This document shows positions 38,401 through 47,400 of a stretch of DNA of 64,000 nucleotides, piece after piece (position 1 is the stretch's first letter; every line of letters begins with the position of its first letter). The stretch covers positions 27,558,501 to 27,622,500 of the forward strand of contig JAUIMM010000015.1 in the NCBI GenBank assembly GCA_031769625.1. Direction: 5' to 3'. Made by a program: the position numbers and the translations under genes. The notes under the pieces are model-generated. The model saw only the letters and a program-made list of their open reading frames with translations. It ran no database searches and was not told the DNA's origin. The DNA is from Taudactylus pleione (lineage: Eukaryota > Chordata > Amphibia > Anura > Myobatrachidae).

Positions 38401-41400
38401 GCCGATTGCAGAGTGCTGAGAGAATTGTCTGGTCTAGATTAACCCTTCCCTTACATGCACCTGTAACACGCCACTAAATTTATTATGAGCAACTAGCATT
38501 TCATGTATAATAACCCTGGATAATATATATTAAGCCTGAATTTAACCTTTTAGAATAAGGTGGCCGTTTATTGCCCATGCCAGCATGCCCTGTTAAAGTT
38601 TTGCAATTTGACAATGCTAAAAAACTGTTGCAAGGCATGCTGGGATGTTCAACAGCTTGGCGGCCACCCCTGTTTTATAAGGTATTTCTAACAGATCTAG
38701 AACTGGAGCTAGGCAGGAAGCTCATCTACAGCAAGTTCCATTTACAGGAGACAAACTTTGCATCTAAAGCTACAATGACATATTGCCAATTCAATTACTT
38801 AAAGTTACCTGCCTCTATCAAATCAACTTCATTAAACAATGTAATGGAGGTTCCCAGTACCACAGTAAATAGGTCTAGGTTATGGGTACTTTTTATATCC
38901 CTTCCCTCATCTATTCGTCTTACAGTTTCATTCTGTGACATTTCTATAGAGAAAAGTATGTGCCCTACATATAAGGACCATAAGTATAGTGCAAATGTGT
39001 GCACACCCATATGTTGGTCATCCTCCATTTGTTTATTTTTAATTTGACCTGGTGATATTAGTGATGACCTTGCTATACTTCACATTAAGTATAAACAAAT
39101 AGGTGCACCAAGGAAGTGTAACACCCCCCCCCCCCAGACACTGAACCTCTATAGAAACACCTGACTGACATCATCCACACAACTACCTACTCCCAGTGGG
39201 TAATTTATAAAAACAATGATTTGTACAATACTGCTGTGTACAGCTGGTCACTATGCTTACAATACTAGCATGCAGCTGGTCACTATGCCCAATATAACTC
39301 AACACCTCTGCCCTCTACACAAAGAAAACAACCTGCACCCACCAGGTGGTGTACACAGGTCACTGCATATCCAACAAACTTTTAGAGGAAAAAAAAAAAA
39401 CTGCAAGATTTTATTTTTAGTACAGACTCCGTTACCTTGTGCCAGAGTCAGTAATTATGGAACAAAGTAACTTCTATCAGCACCACACTGCAGCATATAC
39501 ATACCTGTTCAGATAAGCCCCCACCAAGCTGATCACATTGCTTCAGAGCATTATTGATCAACATCTTGCAGAAAGAGGAGTTGCCTTTGAGAGATTCTTG
39601 TACATCTGTTACGAGTTGAAGACAGTCTTTACAGACATCAGCATTCTGCTATTAAAACAAAGACAACTATATCAGATGTCAGCTATTTGAGGTTTAATGA
39701 GTGCTAACCTCACAAATTTAACAAGTCATAAAGGTATAAAACACCATTCATATCCAGACCATAACTACAGTGTGCTGGCAACTTAAAAAAAACAAAAACC
39801 TTATAGCTACTGAACTGTGCACTAATAAGTGCACTATCAACCCTAGCATAAGCAGTGGGCATCAACTGCTGCTTGGTTGAATCAGTGTACAGTCACTAGT
39901 TAGCCCACCTTCCCCACCCATGAACAGATAGATCCGGGTTACATTGTTTCCAACTGTATACATGACATGTACCATCAGATGCCAGTTACAACACTAACTG
40001 GAACATCCAGGCCACAGAAACTTCTCAAAAGAAACCAGCAGTCACATCTGTTCTAGCATCATTCCATCCTTGCATTTGTGAGAACCAATACATTTTAGGA
40101 GCTAAAAAGGCAACTACAGGAAAAGTCATTGCTACCAAAAGAAAGAACCCAAAACAAGGTTCTACAGATAAAGAATTTCTGACTGCCTTTTTTAACAAAG
40201 TTCCACATAGGTTGTATGGGATGCAGTCAGGAAGCTGACGGTCGAAACACCGACCGCCGGCTTTCCGACTGTCTAATCCTGGTACGGTACTAATGACAGG
40301 CGACAAAATCCTGACGCCTGTCATTAGACCTACGACGGGAGCCGGTGCACCGAACAAAGGTAAGCCGGGCATGGGCAGCCGCAGAAGGGGGGGGGGGGGG
40401 GGCTTTAGGCACCCCCTCCCTGGGAGACTAAAGCTGGCCACACATCTAAAGATTCTGTCCAACCAGCCAACTAGTTGATTGGTTTGAATGAAAATCTGGT
40501 AAGGTATGAAAGCAAATGACAATCAGCATTTTGCTCCCAAACGCCGGAGAATAGACCAAAAATGTTGTTTGAACAAATAGTTTAGATCAAACATTTAACA
40601 AACTTGTCTGAACGATCATTTATCTGTTTTCTGGCATTTAGGAGCAAATTGCTGATCATCAGTTACTCCCATACTTTACCAGATTTTCATTCCAACCAAT
40701 CAACAAGTTGGCTGGTTGGATGTAAGTTGGTCTAGTGTGTGGCCAGCTTTAGGGTTAGGCACTTGGGGGAGGTTAGGCACCCCTAAAGGAGGGTAAGGGT
40801 AGGGAGTAAGGTTAAGGATACTTACCAAAATTAACAATCAGAATTAGATCGGGGATTAACTGTCGGGATTAGAACCGCAGGCCGAATGATTGCAGTTTTA
40901 GTTTGTAATTTCATACCCATACAAATACTCTCCTTTTCAATCCATATTTAACATGTCATGTGATGGCAGAGGGAAGAGTAGGAGTACACCAAAAGAGCTC
41001 AGAGGTTTCTTCCAATGCCTCTGCGCTGACATCATGACTCCTTCCCATTGCAGCCCATAACCCTCTGTAGAAGCAGGATTAGTGTTCCTGTAAAGCTAAA
41101 TAGCCCTAATCACCAAAGGGCACCGTAAGACAATATTTAGATTGTGCATGCTAAAGCTTCAGGTGTTTATATATAGAAAAAACAAAAAGTTACAAAATAG
41201 TTAGAAGACATTTTATCACCTTGGGTTCTGGAGCAGGCTTATCCTGGGGAAAACGAAGGAGGGGAACATTTGCCAAGAAAGGGTAAACCATCTTGGACAA
41301 GTCCTCCTCTGGAATCTCATTAGTTAGGAGCTGATGAGGCAGTTTGAGGCTCGCCAGGTGTTGCTGAAGAGACTTGCACAGGCCAATGGCAGCACAGGCC

Positions 41401-44400
41401 ACTCCTGGATTATCCTTGAAAAGACAAGTTTCTTCTGTTAATACACCCAGTAAATAAGAAAAGGATTTCTGTTGAACGTCATAGTAAAGAGTAGCTTTCC
41501 TTTAAGACAACTTAAGTGTATAATGATTTAAACTGGAGTGAGGCCATACAAATGTCACCATCTACTACATAGACAATATACATGCTATGAAAAAATACAT
41601 GCACCTCATTTCAGACTGTAAATAGAAAATGCATTTAACATACCAGTTCTTCCAATATGAGGTTCACAACAAGTGGGTAGTATTGGTCAACTAGCTGCTT
41701 GCACTCAGAAGATATGGCTGCATCAGGAATAAATTCACATGCCTTATTTAAGTACGACAGGATTTCACTCTGAAACAGAAACAAACCATAGGTAATCCTA
41801 GTTTCCACAACAATATTGAGTCAAATTCACCAGGCTGCAATGCTAGTATAGAGGAGAGTACACGGTACGATATTATGAACTATAACGATATTGTTCCATG
41901 TGCATGCATGACAGCTAATGTCCACTTCCACAGATTGTTAACTATGCCTGTCATTGCCCGAACATGCAGGCCAACCTGCTATTGTCAGGTCCTGCATGTC
42001 TGGGGAAATCACTGAACAATATCATTAGGAGATATTCAGTGTCTGCTCAATGTTGGGAACAGCAAGTTAGGGGACAACACTGAACGATATCGCTCAGAGC
42101 ATATTGTCCCGTGTGTACCCCAGCTTAAGAGTGCATGCTGGGAACTTTAAGCATGCCATGTAGATTAAGGTTCAACCTTTCCACTCAAACAGAATACCAT
42201 TACTGATGCCAGAGCCACTCCAAAGCTGGGTACACTGTACAATATAGTGCTCCACTCTGACGGAACGCTATACCGTACACATCAGTTCCGTTGTTTATCG
42301 CATCATTCTATCTGCTGTGCTGCATGTAGGGTGGTATGATGCAAGGAAGTGGTGCAGTTGCATGCAAGGATACACCACACTGTTGTACGCCGGATCATGC
42401 AGTGTGTACCGCATGCCATGTATAATTACATAGCATGTCAGCGTTGCACCATCATCTGGTGTGTACCCAGCTTAAGGCTCCAGAGGTCATGATTGTATGT
42501 CCCTGCAGGAGTCTCTGGCCACCATAAGTAGTCTTATTTAGCTGAGCACCAAATGTCAACCTATTCTATAATATATAGACAGTATGATTATATAGACATG
42601 AGGTGGAATGGGGAAAAATTAATGGGCCAATTCAATCATCTGCAATGTGCATCTATGCATACTTTGGATAAATATGGACAAGCAACATCACCAATTTTTG
42701 CTATGGAGGGGAGATTAAATTAGTATTGTAGTGCCAGCAGAGAGCCTCTAATAAGTCTCCACACTGGCAGCATCACTCAACTAAAATCCCTACGTCTATG
42801 AATTTCTTCTAACATGTGCTCATGAGATCACATGGGCTGCACAGTATGAGACAATCATGTGTTGGTTACAATAGTGTTACTTAGAACTGTGCATAGCTCC
42901 ATGTCACAAATTTGAACCACAGAATAATCATTGGAATTCATTAACAGAACTGCAATAAAACATTTTACACAAATTGCCCTCAGTTTAATAAACGTTTAAT
43001 AAAGCCTCAAAACTGAATTTCAAATATAAGGGCACAATCTGACAGATGTTAACCTGTATACACCCCTTTTATCATTCCATCATGGGCACATGAAGGCTGA
43101 GCAATACATTTAATAAAAAAAAAAAAAAATTCAGGTCTTTAGTCAAAGATGTGACTGTACATGTCTACACATTCACCCATAGTCACAACTTCCTGTTCCT
43201 CTGAAGGGAAAGCCAAGGTCCTCCTAACAGTTTCACTATTGTACTCTTCTCTCAATTACATTCCATTAGAAGTTCCTTTACCACTCTCACATAAACAAAG
43301 TATGAATAGCACTACAGGCTGTAGACATCAGGCCAATTTACCACGTTCATTTAGTCAGAGGGATCTTCGCATCTGATAAGTTACCCAATGTACAGTAAGT
43401 GGTCATCTATTACCATGAACTTAGTAACATTTTTGCAGGTCACATTCTCCCACTCGGCACAGATTACATACCTGTGTAGCATTGTCATTCACAAAGTTCC
43501 TCACTACAGTAACCACCTCCTTACAGATGTCACAGGGAGCAGATTTCTGAAAAAGCACAAAGCAAAGTATTAACTCTTGGCCTCACACCCCTGCTAGTAA
43601 TCATATCAGGATAAGATTGTATTCCCCATTACTGAGGGACACTAGGACTACATTTGAGTAGCCAACTAACCCAATCCACCTTTCTCAGTCTACACCCTCC
43701 GTCACCCCAATCTGCCCTGCACCTTTAACGATGTAAGCTCTCATGAGCAGGGCCCTCTTTCTTCCCTTACTAGTACTATAGTTTATTACTAACTGCAAAC
43801 AATGTCACCTATCACTTGGTTGCAGTCACCCTGCTGCTTATTTCTAGTGTTATTATCGCTAATGCAGCAATGTTCATAAACAATGTCCTGCACTGTTTTG
43901 TATGGTTAATAACCACTTGCTTGTGTGCTTTGTACTGAGCTGCAGAACCCTTTTTTGGCAGCATATAAAGGGCAATAATAATAATAATCACTAGGCACTA
44001 CTACATGCAGCTAGTCTATCCATCTGCAACTGGCAGTCCTAGCTACACATCCTTTCTGGTGATTGCTCCCCACAGACACCATTCCATTATGTACCATACT
44101 AGGAACTGGTTTGAGCATCTGTATTATGCTGGTACCATTGTAACTATTGGCAGTTTACTACCCTAAACAATTGTCAGCCACAAATGTTTGCCCTTAGACT
44201 AATGCCCAAGGTGTATTTTAACTCTAACTCACCATGGTTATAGCCTCAAATGTTCACATACAAGAGCCTATGACAAACCCAGGACACTCAGATCTTACTA
44301 CATCACAACAAATGACATTACGCACCAGCATGGGTTTATTCCAAACAGTTTGCTGGCAGTGTTTTACTGCGCCACACTGAGATGCGGTGCCGATATTTAC

Positions 44401-47400
44401 ACACCAGACGCCGGGGCCATTGGCACATTGCTCTGTGCCCAATAAGGGAGTTGCAGCAACTGTAGAAAGAAAGTTTAGTTATATTCAGCAGTTATCTGAC
44501 AAATCACAGAAGCCAAGTAGGCATGGCACTGACCTATACTACCAATATAACTTCTATAGGTTGTAATGGGCATAGGCCTTCTCCATCTTTTATACAACTT
44601 CTTGCATTTTAGCTTTACCAGTCATAAAAACAAAACATTAAGTACCAAAAAAAGAAAAAATCCTATTGAAGCAAAAACTTCAGTGTCCTATTAAAGCACA
44701 ATGTGCCGAATCCTAGCAATTCTAGGGGGATTACTGACTGTACATTTGCAGACACTTAGAGGGAATTCAATGGATCGCCATGTTGAATAGTTCTGGGAAG
44801 GTGGTCTTGGAGCTATTCAATTGACGCCGATGTTGACTGCGGAGGATTTCAGCTCACAACCTCCTGAGGAGCAGAAATCAGACTAAAGTGCCAGGAATTA
44901 TGCTGGTTTACAGCTTAGCACTGCACCAACAGCATCCCAGCCAGCACTTAATTCTGAAAACGCCAGTTCTCACGACTAAACACCCTGCTTTAGTCACGCT
45001 AACCAGCATTCTCAGACTTAAGTGCTTCTAGTCAGACTTAATAGCACACTGTAAATTCAGTCTAGAAGTCTGAATTGAATGGCTCCGGGACCTCAACAGG
45101 GCTATTCAACATCACAATCAATTGAATCGCCCCCAATAGAAGAGGTTTGTGTATATTGGGCCAGCTTGGATTTAACATTAAGACAGATATTCTGCTAGGT
45201 CATTCATTAGCTCCGCCTGAGTCTTCTATGTATAGGATCTTTTTGGTACACTTTCAGATTCTCAGCTTTTTTTTATAAAACAGAACGAACAAGTATTGAT
45301 AAAGTGTATATAAACCATATTATCTGTACATTTAACACAGGAAAACTGGGGGACACAAGCAAAAAACTGTAGGAAGACCCTGCATTTCTAGTGACCATTC
45401 ATAAATCTCAGCATAATATATCAGGAGACTTAAGGGGCCTATCCAATAGCAGATAAATTTGAACGATGAATCGTTCAGTCGATCAATTTATCTGCTAATT
45501 GATAGGCTCTAAACGATAAAAATGAGCACTCCCACGGGCGACAAATTGGGTCTTTTGTCTCTCCAACATGTTGGTCGATCATAGTTTATCGTGGTAAAGG
45601 ATAAACGATTTTTTAATGATTAATAGAAACAAAACAAAAATCCAACCCCCAGAATGATGTCATGCAATATCGTTCGCAAAAATCTGTCATGTACATTAGA
45701 TATCTGTCACAGCAGCCCCAGGAATTTGCAAGAGATAAATCTTTTGTCTTTCAGAAAGATCAGCTAATGGATAGGCCCCTTTAGAGTTGCTGGAAACCTA
45801 CAGTACATTAATACTCTCCAACATACAGATGTGTCCTCATACACCAGGCCTCAATACATCTCCTTGCTTATGTTTGCCCACAGAAACCAGACTCAGCAGT
45901 AGTGAGGTCACCTTTATACAAGATCTTGTGACCAGCAAAAGCATGCGAGGGGGGAAATTCCAACTGAACAAGGAAGTGAGAAAACCAATCTGCGTTGCAC
46001 TGTCACATGTTGTCTTAAACACGGAGCTATTGTCATTTACCAGGTTTGTATAACAAAATGCTAGTAATTAGTTTGCAGTACTAAAATATAGTCAGTACCA
46101 TTTTATTACCATACCTACAACTTTACTTGTAGTGAAACTTTTTGGTTTCTGTTTAAAATTCTACTTTCAGTTTAGAAAATCATGCAACATTAAAGGCCCT
46201 ACACACTTGCTAACAATTTGGATGCTTCCAATGCATAGGAAGGACAAATAGTCAATATGGTGCAGTGTGTATGCACTAAATCGTGTAGTAGGTGCTCCCG
46301 TGGAGTCAGCCATATCGCCCGATCGTTTGTACATGCAGGAAGGTCAGGCGATGCAGCAGACGTTTCCATGCAGTGTGGGCCAGCATATTGTACACCAGAT
46401 CGCCCAGTGTGTATGGACCGCCTGATATGTCAGCCCTGGGTCACATTAAAGCTGGGTACACAGCTTTACTTAACCACCTTAAGACAAAGGGAAACCTAGA
46501 TAAGCCCAAAATAGCCCATGTTTCAACAAGTCACAGTGAGCACAAGAGCTCTCAGGTTTAGTTCAAGGACTGATTTAGACATGTAAACATGATCAGACAA
46601 ACACTAGACTTAACGCAAAGTAAATAGGTAAAGAAATTCTAGTTCTTTCAGGAAGCAGTTTTACTATAATCAGCAATTACAAGAATGTAAGGGCATGTAG
46701 TGTTCCCCTGCATGTACATAACAGCAATACAGAGACCATATAGCTGTACAATAGAAGAGAGAATGGATTTTATATTTTTCTATGTAGAGAAACACCAGTA
46801 AATCCTGGCTGTCATCTTTCTACATTACTAACATAACAGAGAGAAGCTCTGAATGGATATATACTGGTGATGATTCATTTGTGGCCATGTGGATATGTAT
46901 CAAAGCTTGTAAAGAGAAAGAAGTTAGCCATAATAACCAATCAGCTCCTGCTGGATAATGGGCAACTTTATTTTCTCTTTAGGTTTGATACATATCTTCC
47001 AAGTGTGTTAACCCGCTTTAATTACTAGTGCGGATGCCACACAAAATACTGCTTATAGACAGTCAAAAAATTTCATTAGGACTATTGGTGTGCTATGTAA
47101 TAGCACACCTGGTACAAAACTGTCTACATTTAACCAAGTAAACAAATACCTTGTTTCAACAGACAGGGAAATGAAAATAGCTGGCACTAACTTTAAAGCA
47201 CTGTATACAGCTCTCAATACTAGTCTTGTGGAATAGAAGCTTTACATGTTTCTCAAGCCACATTTAGGGGCATATGTATCAAAGCTTGATGAGATAAACA
47301 TTTTGTGAAATATAGACCAACCAATTATTTCTTAAACACAGCCTGCAAAATGTAAGTTAGAAGCTGATTGGTTGGTGATATACATCTCACATCAAGCTTT

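Noticed and set aside
40025..40522. 165-codon minus-strand ORF with a poly-Pro stretch
   Set aside because: Spans a G run and two nested repeat elements inside psap intron 5; no family resemblance.
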